Shown: positions 1 through 11,960, counted from the stretch's first letter. The stretch is 64,000 nucleotides of DNA from Phytophthora hibernalis (GCA_012656075.1 JAAKBF010000091.1:124001-188000); one strand, 5' to 3'. Notes: a model not told the origin generated them from the sequence alone. Numbers and translations: made by a program.

Positions 1-187
1 CTTGCTGAGGAAGACCGTGGTTGGCGATGTAGAAGAAACCCCACTCGCTGGCGGCGGCGCGCACTTCCTCAATGATTTGATGCACGGCAGGATCTTTGGC
101 TTCTCGCAGCGCGGCGTCCACCGAAGCGTCTGTGGGAAACGCCAGGAGGGCTTCGATATCAACGACAGGCACTTGGCGGACATCCAT
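1..187 (-). CDS. 2-oxoglutarate/Fe(II) dioxygenase, isopenicillin-N-synthase-like (N-terminal part, runs off left edge)
   Basis: This is the N-terminal domain (DIOX_N type) of a soluble non-haem iron dioxygenase; the catalytic domain lies beyond the window. The protein begins MDVRQVPVVDIEALLAFP and continues through an EVRAAASEWGFFYIANHGLP stretch, the usual N-terminal signature of the isopenicillin N synthase/flavanone hydroxylase family. It is closely similar to the two genes at the right end of the window. The reading frame is open through the TGG-GGT-TTC-TTC segment where both right-hand paralogues lack a base. I chose the start at 187 because the paralogues start at the same MDV. An in-frame ATG at 292 would add 35 residues, and an initiator-like GCTCACTT lies just upstream of it on the minus strand. 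The substrate cannot be told from the sequence. Confidence 0.85.
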   Translation of the reverse strand, partial: MDVRQVPVVDIEALLAFPTDASVDAALREAKDPAVHQIIEEVRAAASEWGFFYIANHGLPQQ

Positions 188-292
188 CTTGGGCTTGTGA
201 AGCGAATTCCGGAATGTGCCGTGGAGGGGAGCGTGGAGCGGAGACCGATAGACTTGACGCTGTGTCAAGCTGAATGGTGATTGGTCGCTCAT

Positions 293-679
293 GTTGAAGT
301 CGTTGAAGTGAGCTGACGAGCAGAGCGCCTCTCGCCATGCCAATTCTCCTACGTCCGAACCAACCAGCGAAAATGATCGGAGCACGGTAGGCAGGGCTTC
401 CGATTTTGGCATGGTCTTTTCAATAATTTCTTATGAAAGGTGTATTTCTATGCGTGCTGGTGAGCGCAGCGGATAAGCGATGAGAACGGAGCTGAAGAAA
501 TTGTGTTTTCAAGTCGACGCCAGGCAGCAGGACTCAAGTTGCAGCAGGACTCAAGTTGCAGCAGCACCAGCAGAAAACGGCTCGGGTTTCGAACGGTACC
601 GGTATCAAATCGTGCCTTTTGCATCAAATTTTATTAATTAGCAGTGTCTCACTGAGTGGTTATTTTACTGATCTGCATA
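293..679. other. Intergenic, no gene seen
   Basis: Upstream region of the left dioxygenase. It contains a short tandem duplication of a GCAGCAGGACTCAAGTT-type unit near 527-560 and nothing else I can assign. Confidence 0.5.
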
Positions 680-2553
680 CCAATTCATGAACCGCCAGTA
701 GCAGCTCATGAGAAATCGCTTGTGACGACCCAAATTTTTGAGCACATGGGACAAGTGCGGTACACAACCAATCAGAAGCGAGAGCTCTGATTTTTAAGGG
801 TCTGTAATACTTTGAGTCAAATTTTGAGCTCACGGCGTCAGAGCAAACAAAGCGGTAATATATTTTTTATTACGCACTGACCAGTTGATGAACCATGGCC
901 TCCATACAAAATCTCATATAAAATCATACCAGCGCACTCTCCAGCAGCCATGGCCCAGGAGCAGACACTCGTTCGGCGCTGTTGTCCGTTAACCGCATGA
1001 AGCGGCTGTGGCGCTTCGAGACCGCTTTTTGTCTTTCTCTTTTTGCGTGGAGGTGTCACCAGCAAATCTCTCTTGCGCAGAATTTGCTGGCTGGCATCAG
1101 CTGCCTTCCGCGAGCTCTTCTTTCTTAGTGGTGATGGCGGAAGTGTGCTGTCTCGCCTCTTCTTTCACTCGCAACCAGCTTGAGAGTCCAAGCTCACCTC
1201 GCACGATGCCCCCATTGTTACACTTGCCGAGACTCGCTTCCATGTTTGGCAGAGAGAGCGGGAAAATTCCGCATGTCCGAAAGCCATTTTTGATCGTCTT
1301 TTGTTAGTCATGATCTTGTCCTTGTACGTTCGACTGGCGATAGCAACCGCCTCTTTTTCGAGATGGTGACATCTGCTGACGCCTTGAGCACGCGCCTCAA
1401 CAGCTTACGGACTTCATGCTTGAACCCTTAAACACGGCCACATCCAGTGGCTGGACTAAATGAGTCGCGTTAGCCGGAAGAAAAACCAGGATAATGTCAT
1501 AAGTTCGAGCTTCGCTCACAGCAGAAGCCCCATGTGTGATGTACATCCATCGCAAACAAGCACGATCGGACGGGCAATGTCAGCGCCAATCCCATCGGAA
1601 AAATGTTTAATCCATCTGTCGAAAATGACAGCATTGAGAAATCCTTTGGCCGCCGTATGAATTCCAGAATTTGGAATGTGGCAGCCGTCCAGAGCTGTGC
1701 GCCTGACAGTTTTGTCGGGTAAAATATAAAGCGGCGGTGCCGCACGACCATCTGCACTCACGGCTGCAACAACAGACATGTGGAATGCTGACTCAGTGGA
1801 CTTTGTCCACACGTTGGACGAGCCACGAACAGCAAGCACAGTACTCGATTGGTGCTTGCTGAGGAAGCTAGTCTCATCCATATTCCAGATGCGGCTGCCG
1901 TCGAGATTATGGATAATAACCAGCTTCGTCAGCTCGTAGAACAGCTTGCCCAAACCAGACGTGTCTGCCTCATTTCGAGCACGCGCGAGGGGATCAGACG
2001 CACGTAGTGACAGCTCAGGATGGCGATCTGTGAAGCGGTTGTACCAGCCGGAGGTCAGGTCCTTGACGGAGCGCACGTTGCCGCGGATCATTTGGTGCAC
2101 GTCTTTTGCAGCCTGGAGGACCTCCCACGGTTGCACGGGCACCAATCGCCGCTGCATTGCCGCAATCCACGTGACGATGTCTGCTTCGCACGCAGCAGGC
2201 AGTGTCGGAGCAGGCCCTGGACGTTGACGTTCAACAACACGACCTTCTTTGCGCGCTGCGACTCGACGTTTAAGTGTTGATAACGACACTGGTGATGAGT
2301 CAGCTACAGCGGTCAGGGTTTCCCCTTCAAGAACGCGCTCGATCGCTTCCTCTAACTACTTTGCCGTGTAGCATGCCTTCATCTCCTCCGTCGAATGGGG
2401 GAAGATATCGAAGTGAGTGCAAAGAAAAAATCGGAAGGTCATGAACTGGTAAATAAATTGTAGAACCAATCATAGTGGTCGGCTCCAAAATACGAGGATA
2501 TGATTGGGCAATATCCGGCTCAGTTCATGAACTGGTCAAAGTCCATGAATTGG
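680..2553 (-). mobile_element. pogo-like (Tc1/mariner superfamily) DNA transposon flanked by TA
   Basis: The element is bounded by 13-bp terminal inverted repeats with one mismatch, CCAATTCATGAAC at 680-692 and its counterpart at 2541-2553. The target dinucleotide TA lies immediately outside both ends (678-679 and 2554-2555). Further ACCAGTTCATGA-type motifs lie just inside each end (near 705-715, 880, 2440 and 2523), as expected for subterminal transposase binding sites. It encloses a broken DDE transposase on the minus strand. Ends and duplication are seen directly; the pogo assignment rests on the transposase type and TA target. Confidence 0.75.
838..2400 (-). pseudogene. pogo/CENP-B-like DDE transposase, frameshifted
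   Basis: The longest open piece (1516-2289) begins at a helix-turn-helix stretch (SLSTLKRRVAARKEG) and contains the first catalytic aspartate in NMDETSF and the second in VCDGCTSH. Upstream, an open stretch to about 2400 (LEEAIERVLEGETLTAVADS) supplies the start of the DNA-binding domain and contains a stop. Downstream, after at least two frame changes (near 1520 and 1420), the third aspartate appears in THLVQPLDVAVFKGF, and a basic tail with PPRKKRKTKSG runs to 838. All three catalytic acids can be located, but the frame is broken, so this copy is not expected to make active transposase. The family is DDE_1 (pogo/Tigger/CENP-B). Confidence 0.8.
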
Positions 2554-2555
2554 TA

Positions 2556-4202
2556 AACCACGTTAGAGGCGTAGCAATAGGCTGGGAGGACAGTTGACTA
2601 AGATTCTTTTTTAATTAAGCTCGCGCCTCATTGAACTTTTAAATTTTCGTGTGCGCCTACCGGAGATAGGCGCACACGAAAGCGGTAGGCTACCCCTACC
2701 GGTGCATTTGCATCTTGTTGTCTTTGCCAGAGAAAACGCGTTTGCAAACACATCCGAGAAGCCTAGCAGCACCATGTATGGATACAACGTCCCGTTCACA
2801 CCGGGTACAACCCTAGCAGGTAATGGTGAATGCGCAAGTATAGCTTGCGCAGCATGTCCTGAGAATCGTAGCCTTGGCGCCCTTCCAAATCTACATCTTA
2901 CCTACTCGGGCCAAAGCGACTGCGTGACTCGTTTAACGAAGATAGCGCACTGTCAGATGGAGCTTCTTCGCCAACAACATTCGGAACACCACCATCCACA
3001 AGATACACAAACTATTTTGTGTGACCGTAGTTACTATCGGTGACATATGGACTCAGGCGACATTCGCCAATTAAACCCTGGGGGCCACCAATAACATTGG
3101 TTAGGCTGTTCAGCCAGCTAAAGCTGTCCTCCCAGATCTCAAACCCCGACCAGACCTGCAGACGACCCGAAAAATATTCTACCCCACAGAGGGAGGTGGG
3201 AGGGTAACTAAATTCTAGCTCGCCGATCAGATGGAGCTTGGCTTAAGCGGCGGCGTTGAAAGCCCAAATGAACCGGGACTTGGCTTGAGCGGCGAGAGTT
3301 AATTCATCACTGTGCATCAATAATGTTCCGGTCAGCTGGCTATGGTGGCTTTCCTCACACTTTGAGCATCCGCTGAAGGATCATTGTTAAACCGCAGAAA
3401 CTTGTGAGGCCTCAGAGAGACCGTTTGCAACCGGAGCGGAGGTCTGCAATGGTCGGCGCGTGGGCCGGAGTAGTTGCACTGACAAGGAGTTATTTTTTCC
3501 TAGACACCGCGCCTGGCCGAAGCAGAGGACTTAGCGTAAGACGCAAGGGTAGGGTAGGACGCGAAGCGTCGCCCCCGAGCGAAGCGAGAGAGGGCGGGCC
3601 CCCGCAGCGCCGTCGCTAAGTCCGCAGGCGAGTGCCAATGCGTGAGTGTCCTATTGGTCTTCAGCTACCACACTTTAGGCACGAGTATCCCAAGAACATT
3701 AATTAATGAGGTTTACGATACATTGTGTTGAAAGTGACTTAATATTTTATACCGGTACATGTTAATTCCTGGTGTTTTCCTATGGTCAGGATCCGGGCTC
3801 GGGGTCAAACAAGTGCAAGTAATTTTATATAACCTAGATACGAAACCCCGACCGGACCCGTATACGACCCGAAAAAGGTAACCCTCTGTGGGAGTTGCCA
3901 TTCGGCACCTTGCTCCTCATGCAAGGCACCTTCTTGGCATTGTTCCTAACCAAATGAACCGTACATTAACCCCCACGACTCCATGTTTGATTGAAACCAT
4001 AAATATTTTTATTTCTGCCAACCATGAAGACCATAACATATTTTATTCTGGACACACCACCACATAATTTATGGAGCTCAGTTTTCGTCATTATAAAGTC
4101 GTTCAAGCTGCCAAATCCGTTGTCAAACGAGTTTCTAAGCAACGCACTTCGAGACACTACGTAGTACTTCAGTAGTATGTGCTTGTACTCCTCACACAAA
4201 CA
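2556..4202. other. Intergenic region with degenerate repeats, no confident gene
   Basis: Several open frames up to 130 codons occur (for example 2651-3043, plus), but none resembles a known protein. Two diverged copies of a repeat of about 50 bp starting AAACCCCGACC lie at 3141-3192 and 3843-3892. A GC-rich stretch lies at 3490-3640. No tRNA or rRNA gene was recognised. Confidence 0.5.
2645..2681. repeat. Perfect 15-bp-stem hairpin
   Basis: TTTCGTGTGCGCCTA at 2645-2659 is followed by a 7-nt spacer CCGGAGA and the exact reverse complement at 2667-2681. No T-run follows, so a bacterial-type terminator is not implied. Its role is unknown. Confidence 0.85.
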
Positions 4203-4207
4203 TCTCC

Positions 4208-4434
4208 TGTGACGGAGATGGCATCACTAGGTGCATTGCAATCGCCCGGTGCATGCGAATGGGCAGTCCGTCCGTTGCAGCGTGAATTTTTATCCGAGCA
4301 CTCAGAGAAACTACCCAAAGAGAAACCACTTACAGCAGGAGAGCAGTAGCTTGCATAATTCTCAATTCAATTTTAGTCTTCAATTTGCCTCTCAACCGAG
4401 ACTCAAGGTCAAGCACTCCACTAAAGGCAAGACA
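4208..4434 (+). repeat. 5' LTR of gypsy-1
   Basis: 227 bp, TG...CA ends, preceded by TCTCC target duplication. It differs from the 3' LTR at four sites. Confidence 0.93.
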
Positions 4435-4522
4435 ATTTCGAAATTAGAGCCGAAGGCTTTGCAACAACCTTCGAGGCAACACCGTACCAACTCGCTTAAG
4501 TACGGATCGACTCGTCCAGGGC

Positions 4523-5885
4523 ATGAGCTCAAGAAAGACCGCTCGGCAACCCGAAGACGAATCACCAAATCTACGACCCTACCAAGCTCCACGTATGGAC
4601 TCCACTGATACCCCTCAAGTTCCTAACTCGGAGGGCTACACAGAACCCGGAGCCACGCCCGAGCAGCAACAGTACCACGAGGTGTCGCCACAACCGGATA
4701 GTCCTGAGGAGGGCTCTGCAATGCCAACTGGGCCAGCTCCGCCTGCTCCTCAGTCTGGACCTATCCCAACTTCCCCCTCGTGCCAATGACACGGCCCAGA
4801 TGTTGGCTAGCTTAGTGAGTATGTTCTCGCTACAGCAACAAGCAATTACTACCAGCCAGTAGCAGATGCATGCCTTCATGGCGCAGCAGGCATGGTTCCA
4901 ACAGGAAATGTACGAGATGCAATCGCGTGCTAACAGCCAAAAGCAGAAGGCGAACCCACCTAAGTTTCACGGGCGCGCCGAAGATGATTCGGAGCTGTGG
5001 CTATTCCACATTGAAGAGCACTTTGCTGCGTACACGCTCGAGATGAGCAGCAACGACTCTCGCTTCGTCGATATGGTTGTACCATTTCTGGGCGTGGATG
5101 TGATGGCTTGGTACCGTGAATTCAAACATGCGATGGGCAGTAATCCCCGTCCCTGGCCGCTGTTCAAACAGCAAATAAGGGCCCGATATCGCGACAGCGA
5201 TTACGAATTCAAGTTATCGACGAAGATGCACGACCTGCAAGTTACAGGCACGCAACAAAAATACAGCACGAAGTTCATGCAGCTGCTGTCGATGTCGTCG
5301 ATCACCATGCCTGAAATCGTGAAGCGCTGGTTCTATCAGCAGAACCTGCGCGCTGAAACGAACTCCTACGTCTCGCAAAACTGTCCTCTCACCTTGAAAG
5401 ACACGATCGACCACGCACAGCGATTTGAAGACGCCCGTAAGGCGCCAACATCGAAGCAAGGTTCAACGGCTGGTGCACCCAAGCAAGACCGCAAGGAGAA
5501 TCGCTACCAGCAAGGAAAGGGAAGAGGAACTGAGGCGGGAACTTCAAATTCGAAGACCCCGCCAAAATCGATATCTAGTTCGGGAGGTAGTACAACGACG
5601 CCCACTTGCTTCAAGTGCGGCGTCCTGGGTCACAAGTCGCCCGGTTGTCCTGGCACGGACACCGGTGCGCCAAAAACTAGGACGCTCGGTGGGCTGGCCC
5701 CCACCGAGAATGAAGGCTCCGTCGACTATGAGAACGACGACGTAGCTTTGATGCGCCAATACTTTTCCCAACATGGCCACCTACAACTTCAAGGCTTGAT
5801 TGAAGATCAACCAGCCTCAGCTTTTATTGACAGCGGTGCATCGTTCAATGCCGTGTGCCCGCACTTTCCGCGCGTGCCGGACTGA
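4523..5885 (+). pseudogene. gypsy-1 Gag with zinc knuckle and start of protease
   Basis: The likely Gag start is the ATG at 4523 (MSSRKTARQPEDESPNL), which leads into a Pro/Gln/Ser-rich N-terminus. A frame change near 4789 and an in-frame TAG at 4860-4862 (where CAG for Gln would be expected) interrupt it. From 4866 the frame is open for 339 codons: a Gag core with PPKFHGRAEDDSELWLFHIE, a basic linker, then a CCHC zinc knuckle CFKCGVLGHKSPGC coded at about 5607-5648. The aspartic protease motif FIDSGAS begins near 5823 before the frame is lost at about 5850. Gag forms the particle shell and binds the RNA; the protease cleaves the polyprotein. Confidence 0.88.
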
Positions 5886-7915
5886 CTATCCGCGATCACG
5901 TCCGACCACTGACGATTCGACTTGGTGGCGGAAAAGAGGCTGTCATTCCACGGCGAGTGACATCTCTCTCTATTATGTTTCCTGATTTTTCAATTTACAC
6001 TACCGGGGCTTTCGTGATGGAGATCCTGAGTCGTGCGATGTCATGCTCGGCATGCCATGGCTGGAGGAGGTGAGCCCGATTATCGACTGGATGGCCAAGA
6101 CGGTGCATCCTCGGCCGGACGTCCAGCCTGCTGTGCGTGTGAGAGGACGGCGATGTCGACTTCCGCGAATGCCTCCGAAGCGGCGTGCCGAGACACGTCT
6201 GCGTGAATATTTTATTCATGGTTATCACTCCGAGGTGGGCATCACTCGATTGGTTAAACCTCGTGACATGCACAAGCTTCTCAAGGCAACTGACAATGAA
6301 TTCTGTTTCTTTTTCAATGCATCGGAGAAATCCACGATGACGCCCAAAGCAGCGGCAGCATGGAAGGTACCCATTGTTGCTCGAGTTCCGCGACATCGTT
6401 TTTCGCTCAGAGCTGCCTTCAATTCCCCCAACTCGGCAGAACAACATGGATGCCAGTATCGACGTTTGAGACGCAACACCTGTCTACCGGAAGCAGTTCC
6501 CGTTTTCCAGAGAGCAGCTTGACGCAATTCTTCAGTGGACGCGAGAGATGCTCAAGGCTAAGTTGATCCGGACGTCCAATTCACCATATTGCGCACCAAC
6601 TTTTTGCGTACGGAAGGCGAGTGGTGAATGGCGAATAGTCCACGATTTCAGAGGCCTGAACGCGAAGCTCCGCGTACCCGCGAACCCGATACCACGGAAG
6701 GACGAGATACTCCAGGCAATGTCACGTGGGCGCGTATTTTCGGCTTTGGATTTGCTATGGGGTTTCTTCCAGGTGAAGTTAAAAGAGAACTCTATCCCTT
6801 ACACGGCGTTCTCCACACCTGATGGGCTGTTTGGGTACTTGGTAACTACTATGGGCATTTCGAGCAGCCCTTCCTGCTTCAACAGGCTCGTACAATCTGT
6901 TTTCAAGGACTACAACAATTTCTTCCGCACCTACTTCGACGACTTATTCATTTTTACCTCGTCCGACTCTGTGGAAGAGCATTTGGACGCTTTGAGGAAA
7001 GTGCTGACTCGATGCGCTGAGCAGCAGTTGTACGTTAAGATCGAGAAGTGCGTATTTTGTTCGCGCGAAATTCCATGCCTGGGCGACTTCGTGGGAGTCG
7101 ACGGCGTTCGCATTGACCCGTCCAAGGCATCGGCCATCAGAGACTGGCCCATGCCCAAGACAAAGAGAGATTTGCAGTCCTTTATTGGCACGTGCGTCTA
7201 CGTTAGCAAGTTCTGCGCTGGTTTTGCTGAGAACGTCGCTCTCCTGACCGAAGCGATCAAGAACAAGCGACCAAAGGACCAGATTTCCTTGATCAAGCAG
7301 CAAGAGGCTGCATTTCAGGCGCTTAAGGAAAAGCTGTCGTCAACGTCTACACTGGCACATGATGATTTCGATAAACCATTTCATGTCAGCGTCGATGCTT
7401 CGGATTTCGCCGTCGGTGGATATCTTTTCCAGTACGACGACAAGGACCAAGAGCGCATTATTGCGTATGGCGGTCGAAAGCTGTCACGAGCAGAATTGAT
7501 CTACCCAACTCGCGAAAAGGAATTACTCGCGGCACTTCATGCCATGCGTCTGTGTAAAATTTACCTGATCGACAAACCTTTTTACCTGAATACCGATCAT
7601 CGAACCATTGAGAGCCTGTTGCAACAGCAGACGTGTTCTCAAAGACTTGCTCACTGGCTAAATGAGCTTGCGTTGTTCCAACCTCGCTTCAAGTGGGTCG
7701 CCGGCAGCACCAATGTGCTCGCATACAGCATATCGCGTCGTTCCGACTGGTTTGATGGCACAAGCCGCTCAATCCGTCTGTCTGAATTGCTCCAGCATCT
7801 CACCCGCCACGTTTCAGTTCCAGACGAAGGCAGTCTTTTTGCGCACCACCGATCGATATCATCGCAAAATGCCGACGCAGCTACGCGATGGACCCAATCT
7901 TCCGGCCCATTATGA
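5850..7915 (+). pseudogene. gypsy-1 protease end, reverse transcriptase and RNase H
   Basis: Protease continues in two shifted frames: a stretch at about 5880-6010 with LTIRLGGGKEAV, then MLGMPWLEEVSPIIDW from 6043, the usual end of a gypsy protease. Two more shifts precede the RT. From 6548 a 455-codon frame holds the RT with RIVHDFRGLNAKL, SALDLLWGFFQVKL, the catalytic box YFDDL at about 6933-6947, and FIGTCVYVSKF. The RNase H follows with VDASDFAVGGYL, TREKELLAAL and NTDHRTIESLL. The usual last acidic site, NVLADALSR in most gypsy elements, reads NVLAYSISR here, so an aspartate appears to be replaced by tyrosine. RT is otherwise intact at its active site. Confidence 0.92.
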
Positions 7916-9330
7916 AGGATTTGTCTGATGAAAACGATCGCGGGTCGAGGCGACTTCGTCGTTTCGCGACCGAGGATGGTCTGCTTTACTTTCAGGTGCG
8001 TACAGATACGCCTCGTCGATTGTGTATCCCAGACGTCACCGAGCTACGAAATTCAATTCTGTACGAGGAGCATGATGCCCCTGCGCAAGGACATCCCGGA
8101 CAAGCGAAAACTCTCTTGTTACTATTGGAGAAATACTACTGGAGAGGAATGACCGCGTCGGTGCAGCAGTATGTCTCGTCTTGCGAGCTTTGTCAGCGCA
8201 ACAAATACGTGCGTGGAAAGCCTGCTGGGCTTCTTCATCCGTTGGAGATACCGGACAAACGGTGGACGGACATTAGCATGGACTTCATAACCCAGCTGCC
8301 CCTCACCGCTTCCGGACACGACGCTGTTGTCGTTATCGTAGATCGACTCACTAAACGTGGCCATTTCATCGCGACTCGGACGGATGCAACGGCAGCAGAT
8401 ACGGCACGATTATTTTGCGACTTCTACCAGCGTTTACATGGGCTGCCCCACACAATCGTATCTGACCGTGATACGAAATTCACGTCGAAGCTCTGGAAGC
8501 AGATCATGCAACTGCAAGGGACCCCACTGCAGTTGAGCACTGCATTTCGTCCATCTACTGATGGGCAATCCGAGGTCACGATTAAGTTCGTGAACGAGTA
8601 CATTCGACACTTCATTTTACCACATCAGGACGACTGGGACTCACTCCTACCTCTTGGTGAATTCGCTTACAACTTCCGTGTGCACAGTTCAACGGGTATG
8701 TCTCCTTTGTCGCTGACTTGGGATACCAGCCACGCTCCGTGACAGATCAGATGATCTAGACGGCTCGCCGGTCTCGTGCAACCAAATTCGTAACGCATCA
8801 ACAAGCAATTCTGGCTGAGGCCCAAGATGCTATGGCGGCCGCGCAGGACCGATGGCATGCTGCCTACGACCGCAACAGACCGCAACTCTCATTCCAAGTT
8901 GGGGAACAAGTGTTACTGAATACTAAGAACCTCGACTTAGCTCACTTGGGTACGGACGGCAAGAGGAAATTTGCCCCGCGGTTCATCGGTCCATACAAGA
9001 TTATCGAGTTGACCAGTCCCGACACCTATAAGCTTGCTCTACTACCTGGACTTCGAGTCCATCCTGAGTATCACGTGTCGAGGCTACGACCCTATCACCG
9101 CGACGATGATCCCTCTCGGATAACCCGTCTGCGATCTGTATTGACGGCGGACGGCTCAGAAGGACACCTGGTGCATTCAATCTTGAACCACCGGTGAATT
9201 AAAGGTGTTCGTCACTTCAAGGTTAAGTGGATCGACACGTCGCTGGCTTCGTCATGGGAACCGCTGAGCAATCTGACTCAAGTCACGGAACTCATTCGAC
9301 ACTATATCGACACTCTTCCTGCCACAAGAG
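7888..9330 (+). pseudogene. gypsy-1 integrase with C-terminal chromodomain-like region
   Basis: The frame at 7888-8742 holds the HHCC zinc region (EEHDAPAQGHPG and CELCQRNK) and the DDE core: first Asp in SMDFITQLPLT, second in IVSDRDTKFTS, and Glu in TDGQSEV, where the more common reading is DGQTERVN. The frame breaks after 8742. It resumes at 8832-9197 with the GPY/F-type C-terminal module (KFAPRFIGPYKII, HPEYHVSRLRPYH). After a further break, a chromodomain-like HFKVKWIDTSLASSWEPLSN follows at about 9210-9275. Integrase inserts the cDNA; a chromodomain would direct it to chromatin. The copy is broken and not expected to function. Confidence 0.9.
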
Positions 9331-9345
9331 CAACGGTCCTTCTAC

Positions 9346-9354
9346 GGGAAGAAG
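9346..9354 (+). other. Polypurine tract of gypsy-1
   Basis: GGGAAGAAG lies immediately before the 3' LTR, where the plus-strand primer of an LTR element is expected. Confidence 0.7.
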
Positions 9355-9581
9355 TGTGACGGAGATGGCATCACCAGGTGCATCGCAATCACCCGGTGCA
9401 TGCGAATGGGCAGTCCGTCCGTTGCAGCGTGAATTTTTATCCGAGCACTCAGAGAAACTACCCAAAGAGAAACCACTTACAGCAGGAGAGCAGTAGCTTG
9501 CATAATTCTCAATTCAATGTTAGTCTTCAATTTGCCTCTCAACCGAGACTCAAGGTCAAGCACTCCACTAAAGGCAAGACA
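9355..9581 (+). repeat. 3' LTR of gypsy-1
   Basis: 227 bp, followed by the second copy of the target duplication TCTCC (9582-9586). Confidence 0.93.
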
Positions 9582-9586
9582 TCTCC

Positions 9587-10210
9587 AAGTTAGATTTTCA
9601 TGTTTTTGTAGGTGCAAGGTAACGTCAACTAGCGCTTCATTATTAATTGTTCACTGCAGTAAGATGGCATAATTTATGCGTCGATTTCAGATTGCCCATG
9701 GGATTATTTATGTCGGAGAAGGCCTCCTCATAAATAAAAATGCCATAATCGGAAGCCCTGACGGTAGATGAGAAACTTTCGCTTAGGACTTGAGTGAAAT
9801 TGCGACCACGTATGCACGCGTTGTTCTAAATATTGTGGACTTGCTCTGTAGTAGTACTACGGCGTACAACCGAGGGAGGCGTACTGACAAGCCCTTGAGA
9901 AAGGGCGTTTCTCGAAGTGAGCGCCAGGGTAATCGCAGCAATCTAATATAGTCAGTAGTATAATAATATTGTACTACTATTGTAGAGTGCTTCTGACAAT
10001 AATAGTCATTGCAATTTGGAATCCAACAATTAGTAATAATATTGCTGGAACAAAATTGAAATATCCGATTTGTCTTGCTAATTACGATATTGACAATTTA
10101 ATAATAAATATTTTTTTCGAAAAACTACATTTTACCGGTAATCATTTAAGTTGGGGTTAAATGAAAAATCTACCCACCCCACATCAAAAAGGCCACCCGA
10201 TTGATGGTGA
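9587..10210. other. AT-rich intergenic, no gene seen
   Basis: The region between gypsy-1 and the hAT remnant. It is rich in short ATAATATT-type runs and contains no coding stretch I can support. Confidence 0.5.
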
Positions 10211-11960
10211 TCAATTTCCGCCAAGAAAACGTAGTTCAAACCTGAAGATATTCTTCGCGTTAAAGAATACGTGCACCAGTTTTTCCACTCGATCAGGTGC
10301 TAAGCGGTTTTGCAGCTTGGAGAGGATGAATGCATGCGCCAAAAAGTTGCGTTCAGATGCCGCACTAGAAGCCGCACACCGAAACAGCTGCAGCGCTATG
10401 TCCTGTAGTACCGGAAACTTACCCAACCCACACCAAAATTCGAACAGTGGAATCTTCCGTTCACGGAAAAGGTTCCATTGTCGAGGCTGGCTTGTCTTCA
10501 GCTCTCGGATGTGGCGGTGGTACGCTGCCAGATCGATGACAACAGCGTCGCCCATCTCTTTGCCATGCCGCTCCTCCAAAAATTCTTTAATCGCGCTGCA
10601 CATGCTGTCATCCATGTCCAGTCCAGCGTAGCAAGGATCGAGCAGGTAAGCGATGCCGTGGACGTCTCCATAGATGAAGTCGAAGCGGGACTCTACCATC
10701 GCTTTTACACTCTTGTACTCTGCTGAAGTGAGTCCAACCACCTTCAGATCAGTGGGTAGATCGACGAAGACTTGGTAGACCTCAGAAACAGGCGTATCGT
10801 TCTTCTCAAACAGTTTCGGAGCCAAGGCAATTCGTTTGAGCAGAGATACAGCTTTTCCAGTCGCGGCACGAAGTCCGAAGACGTCACCAAGTCATGGACT
10901 GCGCGACGGAGCTTCTCCTGCTTCTTGGTTTTTGCCGTGAGAAATACACGAGTAGAAAAGCAGGAAAACAAAATGGACTCAGCGGCTAAGACTGTCTGAA
11001 AGCATGCAAACAACGAACCCCATCTGATTTCGCCTGGTTTGGCAAGAACCCGCAGTCCCTTTGCTTCGAGACGTGCCGACAAGTCAGCCCACAGCTTGTG
11101 GTGCTTTTTGAAGAAGTTTACCAGCATCTTGCACTCACTCGGCAACACAGTCATCCACTTAATCCCCTTAACAATATCCTGGACAAGCAGGTGGAGGCCG
11201 TGACACACGTATCCGTGAAAAAATGGTTCCGGAATTTCTCCTGTAAAGCTGTCCATGTCGCCTTGTTGGCATTTGTATTGTCTGTCACCACAGCCCCAAC
11301 ATTGAGGAAGTCGTACTCGGCAATAATGAGCTCGATGTCAGCAGCCAGAAACTGAGCATCGTGCGCTTGGGAGCCAGTGTAGACAGACTCGAGGAAGAAG
11401 GTGTACTCTCCACATACTACAACGTAGTTCACCACGGCTTGACCATTGATGTCTGTCCAGCGGTCGGTTACTAAGGTGACAATTTTGCCAACCAGAGTTG
11501 TGAAGATCTTGATCGACTTGGCGTACATTCAATCGACAAAAATCGTCACCAACTGCTCGGGGTTTGACACTTCAACATCAGGGTGCAGTAGTTACAGCGT
11601 CTCCATCAAGCTGGTACGCCCGATATTGTAAAACGGCATACCAGTGCTGTAGACCAACCAGGAAAGCTTTTCCTAAAACTGCTTGGTGGTGTCGCTCTTG
11701 AGACGTGCGCGGAACACAACCGTAATCAGGGTAGTAGTGGTCGATCAAGCCGCGCAGCGTTCGGTGAGATGGTTTTGATCCGCTCTACGTGGTTACGACC
11801 AGTAGTCCAAAGCAGCTGTTTGCCCTTCTTACACCAGATACAACCCTCTGAATCAACATGGACATGATCCCAGGTCGGGTCTGCCTTTCGGCCGGGGCGA
11901 ACAGAACGGTCATGTGGCTCTTTGGCAGCAGCAGGGTGGCCTTCGCGAGGCTACGTGGAT
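10211..11960 (-). pseudogene. hAT-family transposase, frameshifted
   Basis: Read on the minus strand from about 11960, a BED-like zinc finger comes first (GCIWCKKGKQLLWTTGRNHVERI, a C-x2-C...H-x3-R-type pattern). Next is a core piece at 11151-11528 with TLVTDRWTDINGQAV and FFLESVYTGSQAHDAQFLA, then 10744-11256 with PGEIRWGSLFACFQTVLAAE, and last 10211-10825 with the C-terminal hAT dimerisation region (CGLGKFPVLQDIAL, AASSAASERNFLAHAF). The order and motifs are those of oomycete hAT elements. At least three frame breaks are present (near 11530, 11160 and 10810). I could not find convincing terminal inverted repeats or an 8-bp duplication, so element limits are not given. The hAT assignment is firm; activity is not expected. 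Confidence 0.85.

Larger units (their letters stand above)
4208..9581 (+). mobile_element. Complete Ty3/gypsy LTR retrotransposon (gypsy-1)
   Basis: Two 227-bp direct repeats (4208-4434 and 9355-9581) begin TGTGACGG and end GGCAAGACA, giving the canonical TG...CA ends. They differ at four positions that I could find, about 98% identity. A 5-bp target duplication TCTCC lies at 4203-4207 and 9582-9586. A purine run GGGAAGAAG directly before the 3' LTR (9346-9354) is a good polypurine tract. The primer binding site after 4434 was not recognised. The order gag, protease, RT, RNase H, integrase, chromodomain-like tail is that of Ty3/gypsy chromoviruses. Several frameshifts and a nonsense codon make this copy non-autonomous. 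Confidence 0.93.

Noticed and set aside
3371..3392. CTGAAGGATCATT resembles the 3' end of 18S rRNA
   Set aside because: Only about a dozen bases match, and neither the preceding 18S sequence nor ITS/5.8S is present.
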